Below, in pieces: positions 7,042 through 13,187 of a DNA stretch of 15,978 nt. Both the position numbers and the translations under genes were made by a program. The notes under the pieces are model-generated. The model searched no databases. It saw only the letters and a program-made list of their open reading frames with translations, and was not told where the DNA came from. Every line of letters begins with the position of its first letter. Position 1 is the first letter of the stretch. Location: NCBI GenBank assembly GCA_007117405.1, contig SKGP01000032.1, positions 1-15,978 on the forward strand, written 5' to 3'. This DNA is from Candidatus Woesearchaeota archaeon. GTDB taxonomy: Archaea > Nanobdellota > Nanobdellia > Woesearchaeales > UBA583.

Positions 7042-7254
7042 ATGACTACGACAATTCAAATATCGAATGAAGTTAAAGAGGAACTAATTAAATTAAAAGG
7101 CGAATCTCAAACATATGATGATGTTTTAAGAAATTTGATTAAAAAAAACAATAAACAAATAGTAGCAGAGGAAATGATTGAATATTCAAAAAAATATTTG
7201 AATGAAAATTTAGAAGAAGTTAAAGATTGGGAAGTAACTGAAACAAAATGGTAA
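7042..7254 (+). CDS. Small antitoxin (VapB/RHH-like) of the MazF module
   Basis: The product is 70 aa. The N-terminal strand and helices (MTTTIQISNEVKEELIKLKG, then TYDDVLRNLIKKN) have the pattern of archaeal ribbon-helix-helix-like antitoxins: a hydrophilic strand for DNA contact, then two helices. The acidic C-terminal tail (NLEEVKDWEVTETKW) is the likely toxin-binding part. An in-frame ATG at 6988 exists, but the family pattern begins at 7042, where a TATA box and the palindrome are well placed. It overlaps the MazF-like gene by 7 bp. Confidence 0.75.
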   Translation: MTTTIQISNEVKEELIKLKGESQTYDDVLRNLIKKNNKQIVAEEMIEYSKKYLNENLEEVKDWEVTETKW

Positions 7255-7574
7255 AAAGAGGGGACATAATTTTAGTTTCTTTAGACCCAGTATTAGGAAG
7301 TGAACAAGGTAAAACAAGACCGGCGGTTGTTATTCAACATGATGCATTAAATAAAACAAGTAATACAACAATTATTGTTCCAATAACTTCCAAAATATAT
7401 GACAAAGAGTATCCTATGCATGTTCAGATATATAGAGAAAAAATTAAAGGTACAATAAAAACAGAACAAATCAGGGCAATTGATATGCAAAGAATAGTTA
7501 AAGTTATAGATAGTGTTGATAATAAAACTCTATTGAGAATTGGTTATGCCTTAAAAAATACATGTAATTTCTAA
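7248..7574 (+). CDS. mazF: MazF/PemK-family toxin (endoribonuclease)
   Basis: The 108-aa protein has all main family blocks: RGDIILVSLDPVLGSEQGKT followed by RPAVVIQ (the substrate-site loop and its Arg), TTIIVPITSKI in the core strand, and TEQIRAIDMQRI containing the usual Gln-Ile-Arg. These toxins cleave mRNA at short sequences in the cytoplasm. It starts inside the end of the antitoxin gene (7-bp overlap), so the pair is translated together. The length is complete for the family. R3 lies 31 bp downstream. Confidence 0.9.
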   Translation: MVKRGDIILVSLDPVLGSEQGKTRPAVVIQHDALNKTSNTTIIVPITSKIYDKEYPMHVQIYREKIKGTIKTEQIRAIDMQRIVKVIDSVDNKTLLRIGYALKNTCNF

Positions 7575-7585
7575 AATATTTTAAA

Positions 7586-7601
7586 AGATATATTTATATC
7601 T
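7586..7601. repeat. 16-bp inverted repeat after mazF
   Basis: AGATATA-TT-TATATCT has perfect 7-bp arms. It lies between the mazF stop and direct repeat R3. It could be a terminator hairpin or a recombination-site arm. Confidence 0.45.
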
Positions 7602-7605
7602 ACAT

Positions 7606-7631
7606 AGTTTGAAAAGAATTTGAAATAAAAA
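7606..7631 (+). repeat. Direct repeat R3: spare ileS 3' end beyond the TA modules
   Basis: Bases 7606-7623 are identical to the last 18 nt of ileS (5777-5794). Bases 7615-7631 are identical to R2. Upstream, TAAAAGATA occurs at 7582-7590 and at 5754-5762 at nearly the same distance (one-base difference), as if a longer ileS end had decayed here. Confidence 0.7.
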
Positions 7632-7645
7632 ATATTTTTAAAAAA

Positions 7646-7984
7646 CTAGAAAGTTAAATATTTTTCTGCAAAACTACCAATAATTGGTATCTCCTTTTTT
7701 GTAAAATTAACTGAATTTATAATCCCTATAATCCAAAGCACTAAAAATGCAATTTGAATTGCCCATACAATTATCCAACCAATAATAGGTACCCATATAA
7801 TGAAAGAGATAACCAGTGAAGTTACAATCATAATTATAAAAAAGTTAATTGCTTGCTTCGTGTGAAACTTTACAAAATTGCTTTTGTTCATCTTTTCATC
7901 AGCAAAGTACCATATGATTCCAACTAAAAAATATGTCAGTATTCCTGCCACTTTTTCGTTTTCTATTTTTTCTTTTTTAACCAT
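7646..7984 (-). CDS. DUF4870-family membrane protein
   Basis: The product is 112 aa. The order of elements is typical of DUF4870/Tic20-like small membrane proteins: an N-terminal helix (KVAGILTYFLVGIIWYFAD), a charged 'NKSNFVKFHTKQAINFF' segment, two hydrophobic helices around VPIIGWIIVWAIQIAFLVLW, then GIINSVNFTKKEIPIIGSFA. Function is unknown. A TTTATAAA box at 8011-8018 lies about 30 nt upstream of the ATG and inside the 3' end of the upstream gene. The transcript should be nearly leaderless and independent. Confidence 0.85.
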   Translation of the reverse strand: MVKKEKIENEKVAGILTYFLVGIIWYFADEKMNKSNFVKFHTKQAINFFIIMIVTSLVISFIIWVPIIGWIIVWAIQIAFLVLWIIGIINSVNFTKKEIPIIGSFAEKYLTF

Positions 7985-8007
7985 AGTTATAATTTACATA
8001 GATATTT

Positions 8008-8310
8008 CTATTTATAAATTTGTTTTTTGAGTATTGAGTCAATATCTCTTCGTTCTTTATAGAAGTGTCTCCAATCTTCAAATTGCTCCTCTTTAAGACC
8101 AGACCTTAATATAATATACCTTCTCATGATCATTGAAGGTGAGTTATATCTATTTTGAACAGGAAGCAAATCATATCTTGAAAATAGTTCTCCTATAGAA
8201 AGACTGTCCAATTCATATAATGTTTCTTTTGGAAGTTCATTTTCAAGTCTCATCCTAGAGTTATTCCATCTTTTTTGGTTTATTTCTGAAAACAAATATG
8301 ATACGTTCAT
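8008..8310 (-). CDS. Hypothetical protein, 100 aa
   Basis: I do not recognise this protein. It is charged and mostly helical (EINQKRWNNSRMRLENELPK, RRYIILRSGLKEEQFEDW, ERRDIDSILKKQ), with no membrane segment or cysteine cluster. A TATA-like element (minus-strand TAATATAAAA, 8331-8340) is centred about 26 nt from the ATG, which supports a real gene and this start. The gap to the DUF4870 gene is 23 bp. Confidence 0.6.
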   Translation of the reverse strand: MNVSYLFSEINQKRWNNSRMRLENELPKETLYELDSLSIGELFSRYDLLPVQNRYNSPSMIMRRYIILRSGLKEEQFEDWRHFYKERRDIDSILKKQIYK

Positions 8311-8381
8311 AACTAATAAATGATGATATCTTTTATATTAATTGTGAAGTGCTGAATATAAATCTCACATTAAAGAAAATA

Positions 8382-8389
8382 TTTATAAT
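8382..8389 (+). promoter_or_regulatory. TATA box of the pirin gene
   Basis: TTTATAAT is centred 25-26 nt before the ATG at 8411, so a leaderless mRNA is predicted. Confidence 0.55.
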
Positions 8390-8410
8390 CTTACAATGTA
8401 TATTTAATAT

Positions 8411-9124
8411 ATGAAATATATTTTGCATAAATCAGATGAGAGAGGATATAGTGAGTATGGTGGTTGGCTTAAATCTTGGTTTTCATTTTCATTTGCCGAC
8501 TGGTATAATCCTGAAAAGATGGGATTTGGTGCACTTAGAGTTATAAATGATGATATCATAGCTGTTCAGTCTGGATTTGGAATGCACCACCATAGTAATA
8601 TGGAAATAGTATCAATACCAATTTCAGGCAGACTCTCCCATAAAGACACTTTAGGTAATGAAACAGACATAAACGCAGGGGAAGTCCAGAGAATGTCAGC
8701 AGGCACAGGAATACTTCACAGCGAGCACAACACACATAAGAATGAGGATTATGTTGGATTTCAAATATGGGTAATGCCTCGATTTTATAATATAAAACCA
8801 AGTTATGAACAAAAAAAAATAAATGAAATAGAAAAAAAAGGAAATCTTAGATTAATTGTTTCACCAGATGGTAGAAATGGTAGTGTTTCTATAAACCAGG
8901 ATGCATGGTTTTCTATGCTAGAATTAAAAAAAGGAGAAAAGACACAATATATGAGATTTAATCCAAAAAACATTGTATACATTATGGTAATAAGCGGGAA
9001 TTGTAGGGTTACTGAAATAATTTTGAGTAATAAAGATGCAATTGGTGTGCTTGAAGGAGATATAAAAATTCATTCTGAAAATGAAGGCTGTTCTATATTA
9101 ATCATTGAAGTACCAGAAATTTGA
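8411..9124 (+). CDS. Pirin family protein (YhhW-like bicupin)
   Basis: The 237-aa protein has two cupin halves. The N-terminal half carries the metal ligands: GFGMHHHSNMEIV (His59 and His61) and GTGILHSEHN (His103 and Glu105), the pirin H-x-H...H-x-E set. YhhW-type pirins can act as quercetin 2,3-dioxygenases in vitro; the natural substrate is unknown. The C-terminal half lacks a second metal set, as is usual. It is convergent with uvrA. The last 60 nt of the ORF plus 7 nt beyond are duplicated at 9872-9938, on the far side of a TA module. This implies that the present 3' end may derive from the inserted element. Confidence 0.92.
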   Translation: MKYILHKSDERGYSEYGGWLKSWFSFSFADWYNPEKMGFGALRVINDDIIAVQSGFGMHHHSNMEIVSIPISGRLSHKDTLGNETDINAGEVQRMSAGTGILHSEHNTHKNEDYVGFQIWVMPRFYNIKPSYEQKKINEIEKKGNLRLIVSPDGRNGSVSINQDAWFSMLELKKGEKTQYMRFNPKNIVYIMVISGNCRVTEIILSNKDAIGVLEGDIKIHSENEGCSILIIEVPEI

Positions 9125-9131
9125 ATTTTTA
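9065..9131 (+). repeat. 67-bp direct repeat, copy 1 (3' end of pirin)
   Basis: This covers the last 19 codons and stop of pirin plus 7 nt beyond. It matches 9872-9938 at 63 of 67 positions. Confidence 0.95.
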
Positions 9132-9262
9132 TTATCAACAGAATTAATTTAGGTGTATGTCGCTTAAATATGAACTTAAAGAATGCTTATGTTATAAATG
9201 AAAAAATTGTAGATAATAAGAATGATATAGAAAAATTATTTTAAATATTTGGCAGTCGAAAG

Positions 9263-9282
9263 TTTTATATATCTAAAGATAT
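9263..9282 (+). promoter_or_regulatory. Promoter and operator-like repeat of the RHH/RelE module
   Basis: A TTTATATA box (9264-9271) is centred 25-26 nt before the ATG at 9293, so the mRNA is leaderless. ATATCT-AA-AGATAT (9269-9282), with perfect 6-bp arms, overlaps the downstream edge of the box. Binding there would block TBP/TFB or RNA polymerase, as expected for antitoxin autorepression. Confidence 0.55.
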
Positions 9283-9292
9283 CCTATATGAT

Positions 9293-9541
9293 ATGACAAC
9301 ACAAATAAACTTAAAATTTCAAGATGATTTTTTCGAATTAGCTAAGAGTTATGCTGATAGTAAGGGATATATGAGTATTCAAGAGTTAGTAAGAGATGCT
9401 TTAAGAGAGAAGATTTTTGATGATTTAGAAATTAGAGACGAATATAAAAAAGTTTTACAAAGCAAAGAAGCTAATACATTCTTAAGTGAAGAAGAGTCTG
9501 AAAAGTTTCACGAAGAAATGAGAAAAAAGGCTGGAATGTAA
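9293..9541 (+). CDS. Ribbon-helix-helix antitoxin of a RelE-type module
   Basis: The product is 82 aa. The N-terminus MTTQINLKFQDDFFELAKSY followed by SIQELVRDALREKIFDD is a typical RHH/CopG fold: a polar strand that enters the DNA groove, then two helices. The charged tail (EIRDEYKKVLQSKEANTFLS and on) matches RelB/ParD-like toxin-neutralising tails. The start is fixed by the leaderless promoter. The region between pirin and this gene (9132-9262) holds only short interrupted frames, possibly decayed coding sequence. Confidence 0.8.
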   Translation: MTTQINLKFQDDFFELAKSYADSKGYMSIQELVRDALREKIFDDLEIRDEYKKVLQSKEANTFLSEEESEKFHEEMRKKAGM

Positions 9542-9545
9542 TAAG

Positions 9546-9848
9546 ATAAAGAGAAAGTATAGTGATAGTACTCTTTTTAAGAAAAAAGTAAGTAAACTTA
9601 AAGGACAAGATTTATTTAATGTTATGAATAAAGTAGATGAAGTTTTAACTTGTTTAGATATCAATCATTATAAAAACCTAAAATATGATTTTAAAAAATA
9701 CAAGAGAGTTCATGTAAATGACTCATATGTAATTTTGTTTTTTGGCGAAGGTGGAAGAGTTTATTTTGTTGATTATGAACACCATGATAAAATTTACAAA
9801 TATGATAAGAAACAATTAAAAAAATATGATAATTTAAAATTTGATTAA
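9546..9848 (+). CDS. RelE/ParE-family toxin with no normal start codon
   Basis: The frame encodes about 100 aa from IKRKYSDSTLFKKKVSKLKG through INHYKNLKYDFKKYKRVHVN to YFVDYEHHDKIYKYD. This is the full archaeal RelE-like pattern, including the paired His in D-x-x-H-H-D and the final Tyr. RelE toxins cleave mRNA in the ribosomal A site. The conserved fold clearly begins near 9546, but there is no ATG, GTG or TTG between the in-frame stop at 9519-9521 and the ATG at 9624. Starting at 9624 would remove the first 26 residues. Possible explanations are a start at ATA (9546) or CTG (9531), a +1 slip at the antitoxin stop (skipping T9539 gives MNKIKRKYSDS), or a lost start making this a pseudogene. 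I drew the start at 9546 for this reason. Confidence 0.65.
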   Translation: MKRKYSDSTLFKKKVSKLKGQDLFNVMNKVDEVLTCLDINHYKNLKYDFKKYKRVHVNDSYVILFFGEGGRVYFVDYEHHDKIYKYDKKQLKKYDNLKFD

Positions 9849-9871
9849 TTTCAAAATTGTTTCAAAATAGC

Positions 9872-9938
9872 AAAATTCATTCTGAAAATAAAGGCTGTTC
9901 TATACTAATCATTGAAGTACCAAACATTTGAATTTTTA
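9872..9938 (+). repeat. 67-bp direct repeat, copy 2 (spare pirin 3' end)
   Basis: This matches 9065-9131 at 63 of 67 positions. It stays in frame as a pirin C-terminus (KIHSENKGCSILIIEVPNI then stop), with two amino-acid changes and one silent change. It has no gene body in front of it and ends exactly at the uvrA stop codon. Two copies of TTTCAAAAT (9849-9857, 9860-9868) precede it. Confidence 0.95.
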
Positions 9939-12818
9939 CAACATTCTTTTAAGAAATCTTCCAGTATAGCTTTTTTCTATTTTTGAGATATCTTCAGGAG
10001 TTCCTTCGGCAATTATTTGGCCACCTCCAACACCACCTTCTGGGCCAATATCTATAACCCAATCGCAGCACTTTACAACATCAAGGTTATGTTCAATTAC
10101 ATATACAGTATTCCCCTTATCCACCAGTCTGTTTAATACTTGAATTAGTTTATTCACATCTTCAAAATGAAGTCCTGTAGTAGGTTCATCTAAAACATAT
10201 ATTGTATTTCCCTTTTTGAATTTGGCAAGTTCCTTTGTCAGTTTTATTCTTTGTGACTCTCCCCCAGAAAGAGTTGTGGAACTTTGCCCTAGTTTTATGT
10301 ACCCAAGACCAACATCCTGAAGAGTTTTAAGTTTTCTGTGTATTGATGTATGATTTTCAAAAAAAGGCACTGCTGTCTCAACATCCATGTCAAGGACTTC
10401 TGCTATGTTTTTTCCTTTGTAAGTTATCTCAAGTGTGTCTTTGTTGTATCTTTTTCCTTTACAGTCTTCACATTGAACATAAACATCCGGAAGAAAATTC
10501 ATTTCTATCTTGATGAGTCCATCACCCCTACAAGTTTCACATCTGCCTCCTTTCACATTAAATGAGAACCTTCCTTCCTTGTATCCCCTTGCCTTTGACT
10601 CTTTTGTCTGAGCAAAAATCTTCCTCACATCATCAAACACTTTGATATAAGTTGCAGGGTTTGATCTTGGAGTTTTTCCTATAGGGTCTTGGTCTATTAC
10701 AATAATATTGTCAAGTTTTTCAGGAATTGAAATTGACTCGTGCTTTCCAATTTTTTCATAAACTTGTCCAAAATGTTTTTTTAGTCCTGGAACAAGTGTA
10801 AGATTTACTAGAGAAGACTTCCCTGAACCTGAAACACCAGTTATTGCACACAAAATTTTAGTTGGAAACTTAATGTTCACACTTTTCAGATTATTTTCAC
10901 AAGCACCTTTGATTTCTATTTCTTCACTATTTTTTCTTCTTTTTTCAGGAACTTCAATTTTTCTTTTACCAGACATGTAATCCCCTGTTATTGAATTTGT
11001 TGCTTTTTCAATTTCATCAGGTGTTCCTTTTGCAACAATATGTCCTCCGTGAATTCCAGCACCTGGTCCAATGTCAAGCACATAGTCTGCAGCTCTTATA
11101 GTATCTTCATCATGTTCAACCACAATTAGCGAGTTTCCAATGTCCCTTAATTTATGGAGAGTGTTTATCAGTTTTTCATTATCTCTTTGGTGAAGTCCAA
11201 TTGATGGTTCATCTAGAACATAAAGCACTCCCGTCAAATTTGAACCTATCTGTGTCGCAAGTCTAATTCTCTGGGCTTCTCCACCTGAAAGTGTTCCAGC
11301 ACTTCTAGATAATGTAAGATAGTTAAGTCCAACATTTGTCAGAAATTCAAGTCTTTCATTAATTTCTTTTAATACTTGTTTTGCTATGAATTTTTCTTTT
11401 TCCGTAAGTTTTCTGTCTAAATTTTTGAAAAAAGTCCTTGCGTCTTCAATACTCATATCAGTTATATCTATTATTGATTTGCCATCGATTTTAACTGATA
11501 AAACAGTTTCTTTCAACCTTTTTCCACTACAAATAGAACAAGGTTTAGATATCATATATTTTTGAATTTCTTCTTTTCTATAATCTGAATCAGTTTGCCT
11601 ATACAATCTCATACTTTGAGGGATTATTCCCTCCCACCCATTTTCTAGCTGAGCCATAGAAGCTCCAGTATGCCATTTTGCAGTTATAGGTTCTCCACCA
11701 TTTCCGTACATAAGTATACTGTATTGTTTTTCAGTTAAATCTTCAATGGGGGTAAATACATCAAATCCGTACTTTTTTCCAACTGCTGAAAGCTGTTTTG
11801 CTCTCCAGGTCAGGTCAACTTTTCCGTAAATAGCAATTGCTCCTTCCATTATTGATTTTCTCTTATCTGGGATTATAAGTTCTGGCGAAATTTCCATCTG
11901 CTCTCCAAGTCCAAGACAGGTAGGGCAGGCTCCAAATGGGGAATTGAAGGAAAACATTCTAGGCTGTGGTTGTTCAAAGACGATTTCTGGATGATTTGGA
12001 CAGGCACCAAAAGTTGAAAATATTGTTTCCCCAATTCCTCTTTCAAGTTCTTTTTTAGAATTTTTGGTTTTTCCTTCTTTTGCTTTTGTTTCCGCTTCCA
12101 CATCAAGCATAATTACCGTTCCCTTTCCAAACACAAGTGCTTGGTCAACTGCATCTGAAATTCTCAACCTTTCATCATCTGAAACAGCAATTCTGTCGAT
12201 AACAGCCTCAATATAGTGTTTTTCATATCTTTCAAGTTTTAATTCATCTTTTACGGTATCGAGTGAGTAAACATTCCCATCAACTCTAACTCTTGCAAAT
12301 CCTTCTTTTTTCAAATCATCAAAGACTTTTTCATATGTTCCTTTAAGACCCCTAACAATTGGTGCTAGAATCATGATTTTCTTTCCATTTTCAGACATTA
12401 TAAGATTTACAATATTTTCTGCGGACTGAGGTTTTATCTGTGTATCACATTTTGGACAGTGTGAAACACCAACTCTTGCAAAGATCAATCTTAGATAATC
12501 GTATATTTCAGTCACTGTTCCAACTGTTGACCTTGGATTTTTAGAGGTTGTTTTTTGCTCTATTGATATTGCTGGAGAAAGCCCGTCTATGCTATCCACA
12601 TCAGGTTTATCCATAAGTCCTAGAAATTGCCTAGCATAAGCTGAAAGAGACTCAACATATCTTCTCTGCCCCTCTGCATATATCGTATCAAAGGCAAGTG
12701 TCGACTTTCCCGACCCTGAAAGTCCCGTAATCACCACAAACTTCTCCTTTGGAATCTCCACATCAATATTCTTTAGATTGTGCTCACGAGCACCCCTAAC
12801 TATAATTTTATCTTTCAT
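9936..12818 (-). CDS. uvrA: Excinuclease ABC subunit A
   Basis: The protein of about 960 aa is the damage-scanning ATPase of nucleotide excision repair and has full family length. The first Walker A is GLSGSGKS (near residue 33); [20 protein letters not shown] and [14 protein letters not shown] follow. Zinc-binding clusters appear in CPKC, CPNHP...CPTC, CSIC and CETC...CEDC. ABC signatures are [18 protein letters not shown] and [16 protein letters not shown]. The second Walker A is [10 protein letters not shown]. uvrA is bacterial-type and patchy in archaea, so ancient transfer is likely; no uvrB or uvrC is in the window. I chose the ATG at 12818 because the same 35 bp, starting with an ATG, recur at the original promoter (13063). 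A TTG at 12824 lies 5 nt behind AGGAGG and is a serious alternative. It is convergent with pirin. Confidence 0.95.
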   Translation of the reverse strand: MKDKIIVRGAREHNLKNIDVEIPKEKFVVITGLSGSGKSTLAFDTIYAEGQRRYVESLSAYARQFLGLMDKPDVDSIDGLSPAISIEQKTTSKNPRSTVGTVTEIYDYLRLIFARVGVSHCPKCDTQIKPQSAENIVNLIMSENGKKIMILAPIVRGLKGTYEKVFDDLKKEGFARVRVDGNVYSLDTVKDELKLERYEKHYIEAVIDRIAVSDDERLRISDAVDQALVFGKGTVIMLDVEAETKAKEGKTKNSKKELERGIGETIFSTFGACPNHPEIVFEQPQPRMFSFNSPFGACPTCLGLGEQMEISPELIIPDKRKSIMEGAIAIYGKVDLTWRAKQLSAVGKKYGFDVFTPIEDLTEKQYSILMYGNGGEPITAKWHTGASMAQLENGWEGIIPQSMRLYRQTDSDYRKEEIQKYMISKPCSICSGKRLKETVLSVKIDGKSIIDITDMSIEDARTFFKNLDRKLTEKEKFIAKQVLKEINERLEFLTNVGLNYLTLSRSAGTLSGGEAQRIRLATQIGSNLTGVLYVLDEPSIGLHQRDNEKLINTLHKLRDIGNSLIVVEHDEDTIRAADYVLDIGPGAGIHGGHIVAKGTPDEIEKATNSITGDYMSGKRKIEVPEKRRKNSEEIEIKGACENNLKSVNIKFPTKILCAITGVSGSGKSSLVNLTLVPGLKKHFGQVYEKIGKHESISIPEKLDNIIVIDQDPIGKTPRSNPATYIKVFDDVRKIFAQTKESKARGYKEGRFSFNVKGGRCETCRGDGLIKIEMNFLPDVYVQCEDCKGKRYNKDTLEITYKGKNIAEVLDMDVETAVPFFENHTSIHRKLKTLQDVGLGYIKLGQSSTTLSGGESQRIKLTKELAKFKKGNTIYVLDEPTTGLHFEDVNKLIQVLNRLVDKGNTVYVIEHNLDVVKCCDWVIDIGPEGGVGGGQIIAEGTPEDISKIEKSYTGRFLKRML

Positions 12819-12820
12819 CT

Positions 12821-13063
12821 TCAATTAAACCTCCTAACCATTGTGTTCGTGAGCGACAAAAAATTGTCTGGAAGAAATTTTTCCGTATGTTTGCAACTTC
12901 CCACAAACAAATTAGTTGCAAGCGACAAAAAATTGTCTGGAAGAAATTTTTCCGTATGTTTGCAACTTTTTATAAGCAATTTAGTTGCAAGCGACAAAAA
13001 ATTGTCCGAAGGAAATTTTTCCGTATGTTCACGAGCACCCCTAACTATAATTTTATCTTTCAT
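12821..13063 (-). CDS. Repeat-encoded leader ORF upstream of uvrA
   Basis: From the original uvrA start (ATG 13063) the frame reads [13 protein letters not shown], as in UvrA. It then runs through three repeat units of 23 codons ([20 protein letters not shown] type) and ends MVRRFN-stop at 12821. The 69-bp period keeps the frame open. An AGGAGG lies just before the stop, and the stop TGA overlaps the TTG at 12824 (TTGA), so translation of uvrA could be coupled to this ORF. The peptide has no family I recognise, and it may matter only as a translated leader. Confidence 0.4.
   Translation of the reverse strand: MKDKIIVRGAREHTEKFPSDNFLSLATKLLIKSCKHTEKFLPDNFLSLATNLFVGSCKHTEKFLPDNFLSLTNTMVRRFN
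12831..12836 (-). promoter_or_regulatory. Strong Shine-Dalgarno of uvrA
   Basis: AGGAGG on the minus strand lies 5 nt before TTG (12824) and 11 nt before ATG (12818). It is unusual here, since most neighbours appear leaderless. It makes internal initiation of uvrA possible after the repeat insertion. Confidence 0.6.
12853..13029. repeat. Palindromic tandem repeat array (2.6 units, 69-bp period)
   Basis: A 39-bp core (GCGACAAAAAATTGTC, then GGAAGAAATTTTTCC, then GTATGTT) occurs at 12853-12891, 12922-12960 and 12991-13029. The first two cores are identical; the third has a few changes. Each core holds a hairpin (GACAA...TTGTC) and a near-palindrome (GGAAGAAATTTTTCC). The 30-bp links each begin TGCAACT and end AGTTGCAA; with the last T of the core they form perfect 8-bp inverted arms around 15 variable bases. 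At the outer edges the arms are replaced by TTCGTGA and TTCACGA, which are also complementary. All of 12853-13029 is accounted for by these units. Confidence 0.9.
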
Positions 13064-13093
13064 TTTTATCTAAATATAAATTATCTTTAGAAT

Positions 13094-13101
13094 TTTATAA
13101 A
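13094..13101 (-). promoter_or_regulatory. TATA box of the uvrA leader transcript
   Basis: TTTATAAA on the minus strand predicts transcription from about 13071, giving a leader of about 8 nt to the ATG at 13063. Confidence 0.55.
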
Positions 13102-13138
13102 TTTGACTTAAATATACATAGGCTAGTTTTTTTACCTA

Positions 13139-13154
13139 TTTATAAGTTATAATA
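13139..13154 (+). promoter_or_regulatory. TATA region of the GH15 gene
   Basis: TTTATAAG (13139-13146) and TTATAATA (13147-13154) are both possible boxes, giving a leader of about 10-20 nt to the ATG at 13188. Confidence 0.4.
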
Positions 13155-13187
13155 AATAATATTAAACCTTTTATTTTAGAAATCTCT

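Larger units (their letters stand above)
12784..13063 (-). repeat. 35-bp exact direct repeat of the uvrA 5' end (12784-12818 and 13029-13063)
   Basis: The first 35 nt of uvrA, from the ATG to TGCTCGTGA, occur twice, 245 bp apart and without a mismatch. They bracket the palindromic repeat array. The outer copy sits at the right distance from the TTTATAAA box at 13094-13101 and was probably the original start. Confidence 0.9.

Noticed and set aside
9168..9242. 24-codon ORF (MNLKNAYVINEKIV...) between pirin and the RHH antitoxin
   Set aside because: It is very short, has no well-placed TATA box or ribosome site, and lies in a region with other broken frames. It is more likely decayed sequence.
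9624..9848. Short version of the RelE-like gene starting at ATG 9624
   Set aside because: It would drop the first helix of the toxin fold, while the frame upstream codes for exactly that helix.
12853..13029. CRISPR-like array (39-bp repeats, 30-bp links)
   Set aside because: The links are not unrelated spacers. Both begin TGCAACT and end AGTTGCAA, and 9 of the 15 middle bases agree. There are only three units and no cas gene.
12780..13090. Plus-strand ORFs through the repeat array (97 and 67 codons)
   Set aside because: They exist because the 69-bp period keeps every stop-free frame open. They have no promoter of their own and no family pattern, and they run antisense to the uvrA start.
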